This document shows positions 1 through 7,956 of a stretch of 64,000 nucleotides of DNA, one piece after another. The notes beneath the pieces were generated by a model, which saw only the letters and a list, made by a program, of their open reading frames with translations, had not been told where the DNA came from and did not search any database. The stretch comes from Sphingomonas koreensis (lineage in GTDB: Bacteria; Pseudomonadota; Alphaproteobacteria; Sphingomonadales; Sphingomonadaceae): contig RCZF01000001.1 of the NCBI GenBank assembly GCA_006438735.1, positions 682,001 to 746,000 of the forward strand. Reading direction: 5' to 3'. The translations under genes and the position numbers were made by a program. Numbering within the stretch: position 1 is the stretch's first letter; each line of letters starts with the position of its first letter.

Positions 1-1569
1 TCGGGCGCGGCGGCGCTGGTCGGCGAGGCCGGGGCACATGGCGGGCTCGGCGGCGGGGGCGATGCGACGCTGAATCTGCCGCTGGCGCGCGATGCGCTCG
101 CGGTGCGCGCGGTCGGTTATTATCGTTCGGAGCCCGGCTGGCTCGATACGATCGGCGGCGCGCGAGACACCAATCGCACCACGGCCGAGGGCGGCCGGAT
201 CGCGGTGCGCTGGACCCCCGATTCCGACTGGACGATCGATCTCGGCGGCATCCTGCAGTCGCTCAACGCGCGCGACAGCCAGTATGTCACCGGTTCGGCG
301 GGGGCGCTGTCGCGCATTCATCCGGTCGCCGAACCGGCCGACAACGACTTCGCCCAAGCCCATTTGGACATTCGCGGGCGCGTCGGCGACCTGCAGCTGG
401 TTTCGGCAAGCAGCTACATCTCCCAGTCGGTCGATTATCGGCTCGACGCGAGCGCTGCAGCGGGGGATTTCGGCGTTCCCGCGCCGGCACTATTCGCCGA
501 TTACCGGCGCTATTCGATCATCAATCAGGAACTGCGGCTTTCGCCCGAGGCTCCGGGCCGGATAAACTGGGTCGCGGGGCTCGCTTATCTGCACGCCTCG
601 AGCAGCCTAGACGGCACGATCACCGCGGCCGGCGTTTTGCCGCTCGCCGTCGAATCGATCGATCGCGATGTCGCCGAATATGCCGCGTTCGGCGATGCAA
701 CCGTGGCGCTGGGGCCACTAGCCGTGACCGCCGGCGCGCGGCTGTCGCTCACCGATGCCGCCGACGAACGCGCCGAGTTGCTGGGGCAGACGCGCAAAGG
801 CCAGCATAAGCTCGGATTCGCGCCAAGCCTGTCGATTGCGTGGCAGCCGAACACGGGGCGTTACGTGTTCCTGCGTTATGCCCGGGCGCTGCGGCCGGGC
901 GGCCTGGCGCCTGGCGCCGGGCAAGCGCAGGGGCATTTCGATTCGGACGAGCTCGATAGCCTGGCAGGCGGGGCCCGGGCGATGCTCGGCGGCGACGCGC
1001 TGTCGCTCGCGGCGAGCGTCCATTATGACAGGTGGCACGACGTACAATCGGACTATCTGCTCGACAACGGCCTGATTTCGACGCGCAATGCCGGGCAGGC
1101 ACGGATCATCGGCGGCGATGCCAGCATCGCCTGGTCGATCGGCCACGGCTGGACTCTGAGTGCCGGGTTGAACGCCGAACAGGCCGAGCTCGTTTCCACC
1201 GCCGACGGCGAGCGGCTCGACGATCGCCGCCTGCCGGTCGTCCCCAATGTGACGGTGCGCGGCCTGCTCGGCTATCGTTTCGACATCGCCGACTGGACCG
1301 TTCGTCTGGCCGGACAAGGCAATTACATCGGCAGCGCGCGGTTGAGCTTCGATCCCGATCTCGACCGCCAGATGGGCGAGTATGCGGTGTTCGCGCTCAG
1401 CTCGACCGCCACTGCCGGACCCTGGAGCGTCACCGCGCGGCTCGACAATCTGTTCGATACCGCGGGCGACAGTTTCGCGTTCGGCAATCCGTTCTCGATC
1501 CGCGACGCCCGGCAATTCACCCCGCTGCGCCCGCGCACGCTGATCGTTTCATTGGGGTTCGATTGGTAA
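1..1569 (+). CDS. TonB-dependent receptor, C-terminal fragment
   Basis: The reading frame is open from the first base of the window, so the start and plug domain lie upstream; 522 residues remain. The sequence has the alternating polar/aromatic pattern of outer-membrane beta strands with short turns and loops, and ends on an aromatic residue (final residues SLGFDW), as expected for BAM-inserted barrels. Such receptors import siderophores, cobalamin or saccharides using TonB energy. The substrate cannot be read from this fragment. A flippase-like gene starts 80 bases downstream on the same strand. The family call is fairly secure from the barrel pattern, although no TonB box or plug is visible. 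Confidence 0.75.
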   Translation, partial: SGAAALVGEAGAHGGLGGGGDATLNLPLARDALAVRAVGYYRSEPGWLDTIGGARDTNRTTAEGGRIAVRWTPDSDWTIDLGGILQSLNARDSQYVTGSAGALSRIHPVAEPADNDFAQAHLDIRGRVGDLQLVSASSYISQSVDYRLDASAAAGDFGVPAPALFADYRRYSIINQELRLSPEAPGRINWVAGLAYLHASSSLDGTITAAGVLPLAVESIDRDVAEYAAFGDATVALGPLAVTAGARLSLTDAADERAELLGQTRKGQHKLGFAPSLSIAWQPNTGRYVFLRYARALRPGGLAPGAGQAQGHFDSDELDSLAGGARAMLGGDALSLAASVHYDRWHDVQSDYLLDNGLISTRNAGQARIIGGDASIAWSIGHGWTLSAGLNAEQAELVSTADGERLDDRRLPVVPNVTVRGLLGYRFDIADWTVRLAGQGNYIGSARLSFDPDLDRQMGEYAVFALSSTATAGPWSVTARLDNLFDTAGDSFAFGNPFSIRDARQFTPLRPRTLIVSLGFDW

Positions 1570-1649
1570 ATATTTGTCGGCGCCGACTGCGGCGCCTGTC
1601 TGCCCGCGCCGTCATATCGGAGTATGTGGGTAAGCAATTCGAATCGATC

Positions 1650-2603
1650 ATGACCGTGCCGATCGCCGACAAGACTTTTGCCCCTGCGATCGCTTTCCAT
1701 TCCACCGCTCCTTCCGGCCTGATTGCCGGCACGCTGCCGGCAATCGGCCGACGCTGGACCGGTCTGGTCAGCAGCCTCATTTCGCTCGCGATCCTGGCCG
1801 TTGCGCTGCTCCAGCTACGCGGGACGCCGGTGGCGCACATTCTCTCGCTGGTGCCGCTGGGCATCGGATTCTGGCTGGTGTTTGCCGTCGCCTATCTCAC
1901 GACGCCGGCATCGGAATGGGTGATCTATCGACGCTTGTGGGCGCTCCCGCCAGCCGGGTTCGTGGCCTTGCTGCGCAAGCGCGTGGCCAACGAAATCCTG
2001 CTCGGCTATCTCGGTGAGGTTTATTTCTACGCGTGGGTCCGCCGCACCGGACTGATCACGAAAAACGCCCCGTTCGGCGCGATCAAGGACGTCGCAATCC
2101 TCTCCGCGCTAGCCGGCAATGCGGTGACGCTGGTGATGATGGCGGCGGCGCTGCCATTCTTCGGACTGCTCCAGCTCGATAAGGGCGGCAAGGCGGTCTT
2201 GGGGTCGCTCGGCGTGCTCGCCGTCACGTCGTTCGCGATGCTGCTGCTGCGTAAGCGGCTGTTCACGCTGCCGCGGGCCGCGCTCTGGCGCATCGCTGCG
2301 ATCCATCTGGCGCGCATCCTGGCGACGACGAGCCTAACCGCGCTGATGTGGCATCTCGTTCTGCCCTCGGTCGGCCTGGTCTGGTGGCTGATCCTGGCGA
2401 CGCTCCGGCAATTGCTCTCAAGGCTGCCGTTGATGCCCAACAAGGATTTGGCGTTCGTCGGCCTCGCGATCTTTGTCGTCGGCCGCGACAACGACGTCGG
2501 CACGATGATCGCGATGATCGCCGGGCTGATCTTGCTCACCCACTTGCTGGTCGGCGCGGTGGTGGGCGCCGCCGGCCTGATCAAGCGCGAGGCGGCGGCA
2601 TGA
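1650..2603 (+). CDS. Integral membrane protein, flippase-like
   Basis: This is a 317-residue polytopic membrane protein with hydrophobic segments near residues 40-58, 66-85, 148-172, 183-201, 220-255 and 287-312. The conserved-looking stretch around residues 112-131 (ANEILLGYLGEVYFYAW) and the overall layout resemble the membrane part of lysylphosphatidylglycerol synthase / YbhN-type putative flippases. The ATG at 1650 is preferred over an in-frame GTG at 1626 because it opens a plausible cytoplasmic N terminus. The stop overlaps the next gene in an ATGA junction, so the two are probably translationally coupled. A role in moving a lipid-linked molecule is inferred from family resemblance and the neighbouring glycosyltransferase. 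I cannot name a substrate. Confidence 0.6.
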   Translation: MTVPIADKTFAPAIAFHSTAPSGLIAGTLPAIGRRWTGLVSSLISLAILAVALLQLRGTPVAHILSLVPLGIGFWLVFAVAYLTTPASEWVIYRRLWALPPAGFVALLRKRVANEILLGYLGEVYFYAWVRRTGLITKNAPFGAIKDVAILSALAGNAVTLVMMAAALPFFGLLQLDKGGKAVLGSLGVLAVTSFAMLLLRKRLFTLPRAALWRIAAIHLARILATTSLTALMWHLVLPSVGLVWWLILATLRQLLSRLPLMPNKDLAFVGLAIFVVGRDNDVGTMIAMIAGLILLTHLLVGAVVGAAGLIKREAAA

Positions 2604-3121
2604 TCACGGCGCTTCTGGCAACGCTCATCGCGGCGCAAACGACTCTTCCATCGACTCCCGATCTCGGCAAAGCGGCGGGGCGCTGCCGCGCGCCGGAGAA
2701 TGGTCCTTCCTTTCTGGTGTCGATCGTCGGCCTGAAGGACCGACGCGGGTTGCTCAAGATCGAAGTCTATCCCGACAATGACGACGATTTCCTCTCCGAT
2801 GACAATAAGTTGGTCGCTGCCGGCAAGCCGTTCAGCCGCGTGGAGGTGCCGGCATCCACGTCGGGGCCCGTACAACTGTGCATCCGTGTGCCGCGCGCGG
2901 GCCGCTACGCCGTAAGCGTGCTCCACGATCGCGACGGCAACCGCAAGTTCGGCCTGTCGAGCGACGGCATCGGTTTTGCCGGCAACCCCAAGCTAAGTTG
3001 GTCGAAACCCCACGCCAATGAAGCCAGCGCCTATGCCCGAAACGGGCCGACGCCGATCACCATCGTCATGAACTATCGCCACGGCCTGTTATCGTTCGGG
3101 CCGATCGGAAAGCCGCGCTGA
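2600..3121 (+). CDS. DUF2141 family protein
   Basis: This is a 173-residue protein with a short hydrophobic N terminus (residues 1-13, MITALLATLIAAQ) that could be a signal peptide, so the protein is probably periplasmic. The body matches the DUF2141 pattern: a beta-rich fold with a conserved core reading LCIRVPRAGRYAVSVLHDRD, followed by DGNRKFGLSSDGIGF and a C-terminal region ending in a hydrophobic strand. The biochemical function of this family is unknown. The gene overlaps the upstream membrane-protein gene by 4 bases and shares one base with the downstream glycosyltransferase start (TGATG), so it belongs to one transcription unit. Confidence 0.75.
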   Translation: MITALLATLIAAQTTLPSTPDLGKAAGRCRAPENGPSFLVSIVGLKDRRGLLKIEVYPDNDDDFLSDDNKLVAAGKPFSRVEVPASTSGPVQLCIRVPRAGRYAVSVLHDRDGNRKFGLSSDGIGFAGNPKLSWSKPHANEASAYARNGPTPITIVMNYRHGLLSFGPIGKPR

Positions 3122-4296
3122 TGCGCATCGTCGATGTCTGCGCTTTCTACACGCCAACCGGTGGCGGGGTGAAGACCTATGTCGAGCGCAAACTGCGGGC
3201 CGGGCCAGCCGCGGGCCATGAGATCATCGTGCTGGCGCCGGGCGAGCGCGACGCGGTGCGCCATTTCGGCCGCGGTGCGCGGATCGTGACGATCGCAGCG
3301 CCAGCGTTTCCGCTCGATCGCGCCTATCACTATTTCGGTGACGAGGCGGCGCTCCACGCCGCGCTCGACAGGCTCGCGCCCGACATCGTCGAGGTATCGT
3401 CGCCATGGTCGAGCGCGGCGATGGTCGCGCGGTGGCGCGGCGTCGCACCCCGCGCGCTCGTCATGCATGCCGATCCGCTCGCCGCTTATGCCTATCGCTG
3501 GTTCGGCACGATCGCTGACCGCGAGACGATCGATCGCGGCTTCGAGTGGTTCTGGCGCCACTTGCGGCAACTCGACGCGCGCTACGATCTGATCATTTGC
3601 GCCAGCAGCGATCTGTCGCGGCGGCTGACTGCGGGCGGCCTGCGCCGCGTCATCACCGAACCGATGGGAGTCGAACCGGGAATCTTCCGCCCCGAACGCC
3701 GCGACGAGGCACTCCGCGCCGCCTTGCTCGATCATTGCCAATTGCCAGCCAGCGCGAGCTTGCTGGTCGGCATCGGCCGGTTCGCACCCGAAAAGCGTTG
3801 GCCGATGGTCGTCGATGCGGTCACGCGCGCGGGTTACGACCATCCGGTCGGGCTGATCCTGATCGGCGACGGGCGCAGTCGGGATCGGATAGCGCGCGCC
3901 GCATTCGGCAATCCGCATGTCCGCCTGGTCCAGCCGCTGCACGACCGCGTCGAGCTGGCGACGATCCTCGCATCGGCCGACGCCTTGGTACACGGCTGCG
4001 AGGCCGAAACCTTCTGCATGACCGCGGCCGAGGCGCGCGCCAGCGGTGTGCCGTTGATCGTGCCCGATGCCGGCGGCGCGCGCGATCATCTGGTCGCCGG
4101 CCAAGGCGCGCTCTACCGTTCCGGCGACGCCGGCGCGCTGGCGGCGGCATTGAACGCCTTTCTGGACGACGACCCTCAGCGGCATCGCCGACAGGCTGGC
4201 ACTAGCGCCAGCGCCGTTCGGACGATGGACGAACATTTCAGCGAACTGTTCGGTCGCTATACCCGGTTGATCGAGCGAGTCGCCGATGTCGCGTGA
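3121..4296 (+). CDS. Glycosyltransferase family 4
   Basis: This 391-residue GT-B protein starts with a Rossmann-like strand and a glycine-rich loop (CAFYTPTGGGVKTYVE). The EX7E motif of GT4 retaining enzymes is visible as E296 and E304 (ETFCMTAAE), followed by the usual G-P-L-I-V-P-D-A-G-G loop. A nucleotide-sugar donor is expected, with transfer in the cytoplasm; the acceptor is unknown. The start codon is fused to the preceding stop (TGATG), and the 3' end overlaps the DUF2334 gene by 11 bases. The neighbours suggest it builds a glycolipid or small glycoconjugate separate from the main exopolysaccharide locus. Confidence 0.85.
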   Translation: MRIVDVCAFYTPTGGGVKTYVERKLRAGPAAGHEIIVLAPGERDAVRHFGRGARIVTIAAPAFPLDRAYHYFGDEAALHAALDRLAPDIVEVSSPWSSAAMVARWRGVAPRALVMHADPLAAYAYRWFGTIADRETIDRGFEWFWRHLRQLDARYDLIICASSDLSRRLTAGGLRRVITEPMGVEPGIFRPERRDEALRAALLDHCQLPASASLLVGIGRFAPEKRWPMVVDAVTRAGYDHPVGLILIGDGRSRDRIARAAFGNPHVRLVQPLHDRVELATILASADALVHGCEAETFCMTAAEARASGVPLIVPDAGGARDHLVAGQGALYRSGDAGALAAALNAFLDDDPQRHRRQAGTSASAVRTMDEHFSELFGRYTRLIERVADVA

Positions 4297-5029
4297 CCGC
4301 AAGCTGATCGTCGCGATCCACGATGTCGGCCCCAAATTCGAGCCCCAGATCGATGCGCTGGTCGATCGGCTGGCGCGGTCGCTGGGAAGCATGCGCTTCG
4401 CGATGCTGGTTGTGCCCAATCATTGGGGTGAGGCGCCACTGTCGACCAATCGACCGTATCAGGCCAAGCTTCGCCGCTGGGCACAGGCCGGTGTCGAACT
4501 CTTCGTCCACGGCTGGTTCCACCGTGACGATAGCATCCACACCGGCGCCCTGGCCCGATTTAAGGCCCGGCACATGACCGCGCGCGAGGGAGAGTTTCTC
4601 GGCCTCGGGCGACGGGAAGCCACGCGCCGGATGGGCGACGGGCGGCGGCTGATCGAGGACATTAGCGGAATGCCGGTGACCGGCTTCGTCGCGCCCGCCT
4701 GGCTATACGGTGATGGCGCGCGCGAAGCGCTGGTCGAAGCCGGCTTCGGGATCGCCGAGGATCATCTGCGCGTCTGGCGCCCGACCACCGACGAGGTTAT
4801 CGCCCGCGGACCGGTGATTACCTGGGCAAGCCGAAGCCGTCCGCGGATCACTAGCTCGTTGATGGTTGCCGGGCTGGCGCCAGCCCTGCTGCACCGCCAG
4901 CACGTCGTGCGCGTTGCCGTCCATCCCGGCGATACCAATGTCGCGCGCTTGCTCACCAGCATCGATCGGACGCTCGATCTGCTGGGTCGGAATCGGCAGC
5001 TGGCCGCTTATGGCGATCTCCTGCGGTAG
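4286..5029 (+). CDS. DUF2334 polysaccharide deacetylase-like protein
   Basis: This 247-residue protein belongs to the NodB/polysaccharide deacetylase superfamily as seen in DUF2334. It begins with the motif VAIHDVGPKF, whose aspartate is the usual metal or catalytic position, and has an H-x3-H metal-binding pair in FVHGWFHRD. The later GFVAPAWLYG segment matches the family's third motif. It has no signal peptide, so it is probably cytoplasmic and would act on an intermediate rather than on exported polymer. It overlaps the 3' end of the glycosyltransferase gene, which points to a joint pathway: sugar transfer followed by removal of an N-acetyl or similar group. The substrate is not known. Confidence 0.8.
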   Translation: MSRDRKLIVAIHDVGPKFEPQIDALVDRLARSLGSMRFAMLVVPNHWGEAPLSTNRPYQAKLRRWAQAGVELFVHGWFHRDDSIHTGALARFKARHMTAREGEFLGLGRREATRRMGDGRRLIEDISGMPVTGFVAPAWLYGDGAREALVEAGFGIAEDHLRVWRPTTDEVIARGPVITWASRSRPRITSSLMVAGLAPALLHRQHVVRVAVHPGDTNVARLLTSIDRTLDLLGRNRQLAAYGDLLR

Positions 5030-5311
5030 CGCCGGTGCAGCGGCGTCGAGCATCTGTGAGTGGAAGCGCCGCGTTGGCGAAGGTCGCGAACCCAATATCG
5101 ATGATCCGCACGGCGGCGGACCAAGACGTCGATGCCCGCCGTTGCAAAATTTGTCGGTAGTGCGCGTCTTCGAGTTTGTGCCGAGCGCGGCGCGGCGCCT
5201 GTAATCGACGGCAGTGTCGATTGGAAGATAAGGCGACCGTGCCGTTAACGGCGAGTGCGATGCTTTTCGCCTCACAACGGGGGGAGCGTGGTCAATCTCG
5301 TGCACCGCTCG

Positions 5312-5899
5312 TTACGGACTTCCGCTCTCCGCCGCTTGCGGTTGTCTTTTGGCGTTCATCCGTTCGCCTCGCAGCAGCACGTCGATCGTGCGCAACACGA
5401 TGGCCGCGTCGATGCGCCAGCTGCGATGCTCGACATACCAGAGATCGAACGCAACTTTCTGGTCGTCGCTCAGCAGCGTATTGCCGTTGACCTGCGCCCA
5501 ACCGGTGATCCCCGGTAGCACGGCCGAGCGGCGCTCGCCGGCGCTGGCAAGCCTGGCGATCGTCTCGGGCAGCAGCGGCCGTGGACCGACGATCGCCAGA
5601 TCCCCCTTCACCACGTTGAGCAGGCCGAGGAGGTCGTCCAGTCTGGTGCGCCGCACTACTAAACCCGTGCGCGGCGTTCGCTCGGCATCGGGGAGCAACC
5701 GGCCCGATCGATCGCGCCGGGCGGTCATCGTCCGGAACTTTATCAGGCCGAACGGCCGCCCACCTTGTCCGGCACGCGTCTGGACAAAGATCAGGGGCCG
5801 CCCCAGCGCGATCAGCACGGCAAGCGCGGTGAGCAGCAGCAACGGGCTGCAGGCGAACAGCAATATCGCCGCAAGCGGGCGGTTGAGAATCGTCGGCAT
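5312..5899 (-). CDS. Priming sugar-phosphate transferase (bacterial sugar transferase family)
   Basis: This is a 195-residue short-type phosphoglycosyl transferase. One hydrophobic segment (residues 10-30) inserts into the inner membrane, and the catalytic part shows the family motifs LIKFRTMT, RRTRLDDLLGLLNVVKGD and IVGPRPLLPE, plus the C-terminal PGITGWAQVNG. These enzymes move a sugar-1-phosphate from a nucleotide sugar to undecaprenyl phosphate and so start repeat-unit assembly. It lacks the N-terminal multi-helix half of WcaJ-type enzymes and is closer in size to PglC. The ATG at 5899 follows a GAAGGGA ribosome site. It lies 37 bases downstream of the LuxR-type gene on the same strand, so the regulator and the committing enzyme are probably co-transcribed. 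Confidence 0.9.
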   Translation of the reverse strand: MPTILNRPLAAILLFACSPLLLLTALAVLIALGRPLIFVQTRAGQGGRPFGLIKFRTMTARRDRSGRLLPDAERTPRTGLVVRRTRLDDLLGLLNVVKGDLAIVGPRPLLPETIARLASAGERRSAVLPGITGWAQVNGNTLLSDDQKVAFDLWYVEHRSWRIDAAIVLRTIDVLLRGERMNAKRQPQAAESGSP

Positions 5900-5936
5900 T
5901 ATCCCTTCGCCTCTCGCCGCGGGAGTTGTCGGTCGA

Positions 5937-6695
5937 TCAGGCGGCGACGGCAGGATCGATGACCGCTGGCATCGGTAACCGGTAGGCAGGGTTGCCCGCC
6001 TCGATCCGACGGCTGGGCACGACGATCGAGACGCTAGGTCCGACATCCCCGCTCAATCCATGGTGCAGCGCATAGATCGCCGCCTGCGTCCGATTCTGCA
6101 CCTTGAGCTTGCGCAGCACCGCCTTGACGTGGACCTTGACCGTCGCCTCGCTGATGTCGAGCCGCCGCGAAATCAGTTTGTTTGGATAGCCGATTACCAG
6201 GCAGCGCAGAATCTCGATCTCGCGATCCGACAGCAGATTGCGTATCTCCGGCGTCGCGGTGGGTATCGGCGCCATACTGGGATTGCTCGGCAATCGATCG
6301 ATCAGCGCACTCGGCAAGACGCGTTCGCCCAGCGCCACGAGGTGAAGCGATCCGACCAGGCTGTCGCAGCTGATATCCTTGACGATATAGCCGCGGGCCC
6401 CCGCACGAAACGCGCCGACCATATCGTCGAAATCGAATGTCTCGGCGAGCAGCACGACGAGCGCATTGGGATGGCGCTGCCGCAATGCCTCGATATCGGC
6501 CCGAGCGTAGGGCTCGCTCCCCTGATCGATGACAAAGATAACTTTTTGCGAACTGGTCTCGTCCCGGCTTTCCAGGTTGGCCGCGTCATCGACGGAGGAA
6601 ACCACCTGAAACCGTTCCCCTGTCAATATATGTCGCAGTCCTTCGCGAATAAGCGCATTTTTGCCGAGTAACGATACGTGTATGGCGTCATTCAT
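5937..6695 (-). CDS. LuxR-family response-regulator-like transcription factor
   Basis: This 252-residue protein has an N-terminal receiver-like domain (residues 5-125) and a C-terminal LuxR helix-turn-helix (about 152-215, with LLSDREIEILRCLVIGYPNK and SEATVKVHVKAVLRKL). The candidate phospho-acceptor D57 and the conserved K106 are present. The N-terminal acidic pair that binds Mg is not: the usual Asp-Asp after the first strand reads G11-K12. It may therefore not be phosphorylated normally. An extra 35-residue tail follows the DNA-binding domain. The ATG at 6695 has AGAAGGGG just upstream. The adjacent sugar transferase and an upstream AT-rich region with two dyads suggest control of exopolysaccharide synthesis. 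Confidence 0.85.
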   Translation of the reverse strand: MNDAIHVSLLGKNALIREGLRHILTGERFQVVSSVDDAANLESRDETSSQKVIFVIDQGSEPYARADIEALRQRHPNALVVLLAETFDFDDMVGAFRAGARGYIVKDISCDSLVGSLHLVALGERVLPSALIDRLPSNPSMAPIPTATPEIRNLLSDREIEILRCLVIGYPNKLISRRLDISEATVKVHVKAVLRKLKVQNRTQAAIYALHHGLSGDVGPSVSIVVPSRRIEAGNPAYRLPMPAVIDPAVAA

Positions 6696-6751
6696 CGCAG
6701 TGCCCCTTCTAATTATCAGAGATCCAACTGCGCCCGTTGTCATTGGAGATG

Positions 6752-6775
6752 ATTGTTATGTCTCCGTTTAACAAT
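6752..6775. promoter_or_regulatory. Perfect 7-bp dyad upstream of LuxR-type gene
   Basis: The arms ATTGTTA and TAACAAT are perfect reverse complements separated by 10 bases, giving a centre-to-centre distance of 17 bases. The dyad lies 57-80 bases upstream of the LuxR-type start at 6695, a usual place for an operator. Binding by the adjacent regulator (autoregulation) is inference. Confidence 0.45.
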
Positions 6776-6813
6776 GGTTCGACTTTCGGTCATCGAACTT
6801 GCTCAATTTACCT

Positions 6814-6833
6814 CTTAGGGGGCATTCGGTCGA
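6814..6833 (-). promoter_or_regulatory. Locus-wide CCC-TTT motif, copy 1
   Basis: Read on the minus strand this is TCGACCGAATGCCCCCTAAG. Its 13-base core GACCGAATGCCCC is identical to the core at 25401-25413. It lies about 120 bases upstream of the LuxR-type gene and points towards it. Related copies sit in the gaps at 9205-9245, 16834-16857 and 33549-33568. Confidence 0.45.
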
Positions 6834-6921
6834 GTCCGGCAACAATCCCATCTTGGGCATCCGCCAAAATGGACAAAATACTGATATGCAACAATTATAT
6901 GAGCCGTTAGGCGCCACAACT

Positions 6922-6938
6922 GTAAAAAGTATTTTTAC
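6922..6938. repeat. AT-rich 7-bp inverted repeat
   Basis: GTAAAAA and TTTTTAC are perfect inverted arms around a 3-base centre. It lies 60 bases beyond the 3' end of the formyltransferase gene and more than 220 bases upstream of the LuxR start. It could be a protein-binding site. The AT-only stem is too weak for a convincing terminator. Confidence 0.35.
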
Positions 6939-6999
6939 CTAGATAGTCTTGCACTCGGATCGGCCACAAAGGTGCCGCGACTCACGCGACGCCCCGATA

Positions 7000-7956
7000 T
7001 TATCCGAATATTTGGTGCAACTTCGGATCATTAGCCTGATCCGTTTCCCATTCGTCGACCCGCAAGAGGCCGTCGACGGTTCGAACGAGCAGATGTCGAT
7101 CGCCCCGCTCGACGATTTGCCCAGGGCGCGCAAGATGGAGCCCACCACCCGACACCGGCCGAGCCGACCAAAAGGTCACCTTGGCGCCGGCGAGGCATGT
7201 ATGCGCGCCGGGATAAGGTCGGCCGACCGCGCGCACCAGACAAGCGATTTCGTCGGTTCGCTGTGTCCAATCGATCGCACCATCGGCCGGCGTGCGCTTC
7301 GCGGCGTAGGTCGCGTAGCGCTCGTCTTGCGGTTCGCCGCGGGTGTCGCCTTCGCCGACCCGCGCCAGCGCCCGCGAGACGAGCCGGCCTAGTGCCGCGA
7401 GGTGCTTGTCGTATAACGATTGCGCGGTTTCGTCCGATGCGACGTGGAAGAACTGCTGTTCGAAGATCGCGCCGCTATCGACGCCGCGATCGATCCAGAA
7501 CAGCGTGCCGGCGGTGATCGGCTCGCCGGCGAGGATCGTCCACGGGATCGCGGCGCGACCGCGCAGCCGGGGCAGCGCCGCCGGATGGTAGCCTAGGATG
7601 CGGCCAGCGAACCGATCGAGCAAATCCGGCCCGCAGATCTGCGACCATCCGATTACGAGCACGAGATCGGGCACCGCAGCGGCGATCCGGTCGATCACCG
7701 CGGTATCGTTGATCCGCGCCGCGTGAAGCAAGTCGGCGCCGGCGTCGCGCGCCGGCTGCGCAAGATCGCGAAAGTCGGAATGCCGGGCGGCGCGATCCGG
7801 CGGCAATGTGACGATCAGCCTGACCTGCCAGCCCGTCGTCCGCGCAGCGCTGGAGATCGCGGCCTCGGTGCTGGCGACTGCACCGATGATGACGACGCTC
7901 AGCTCCTGCGCGCGATGTGCGGCGCGCGGCGCGAACTGCGCTTCAAGCGCGTTCAT
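7000..7956 (-). CDS. Sugar N-formyltransferase-like protein
   Basis: This 318-residue protein has the formyl-transferase N domain (about 20-200) and a C-terminal Fmt-C-like domain (about 215-310, with GAIDWTQ and GRPYPGAH). The N10-formyl-THF enzymes use an Asn-His-Asp triad. Here H124 (in GYHPAALPRLRG) and D160 (in RGVDSGAI) are present, but the Asn two residues before the His is G122. It is not the housekeeping Fmt, whose 3' end lies at the right edge of the window. In this locus its likely substrate is an amino sugar made by the aminotransferase at 11498-12724. The ATG at 7956 lies within the end of the upstream glycosyltransferase gene (14-base overlap), so the two form an operon. Confidence 0.75.
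   Translation of the reverse strand: MNALEAQFAPRAAHRAQELSVVIIGAVASTEAAISSAARTTGWQVRLIVTLPPDRAARHSDFRDLAQPARDAGADLLHAARINDTAVIDRIAAAVPDLVLVIGWSQICGPDLLDRFAGRILGYHPAALPRLRGRAAIPWTILAGEPITAGTLFWIDRGVDSGAIFEQQFFHVASDETAQSLYDKHLAALGRLVSRALARVGEGDTRGEPQDERYATYAAKRTPADGAIDWTQRTDEIACLVRAVGRPYPGAHTCLAGAKVTFWSARPVSGGGLHLARPGQIVERGDRHLLVRTVDGLLRVDEWETDQANDPKLHQIFG

Larger units (their letters stand above)
6696..6999. other. AT-rich intergenic region upstream of the LuxR-type gene
   Basis: This gap of about 300 bases is clearly richer in A and T than the surrounding DNA. It holds no convincing gene. It contains two inverted repeats (6752-6775 and 6922-6938) and one copy of the locus-wide CCC-TTT motif (6814-6833). 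It must contain the promoter of the minus-strand LuxR/sugar-transferase pair. The formyltransferase gene ends just to its right, so its transcript terminator should also be here, but I see no classical hairpin followed by T residues. Confidence 0.6.
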
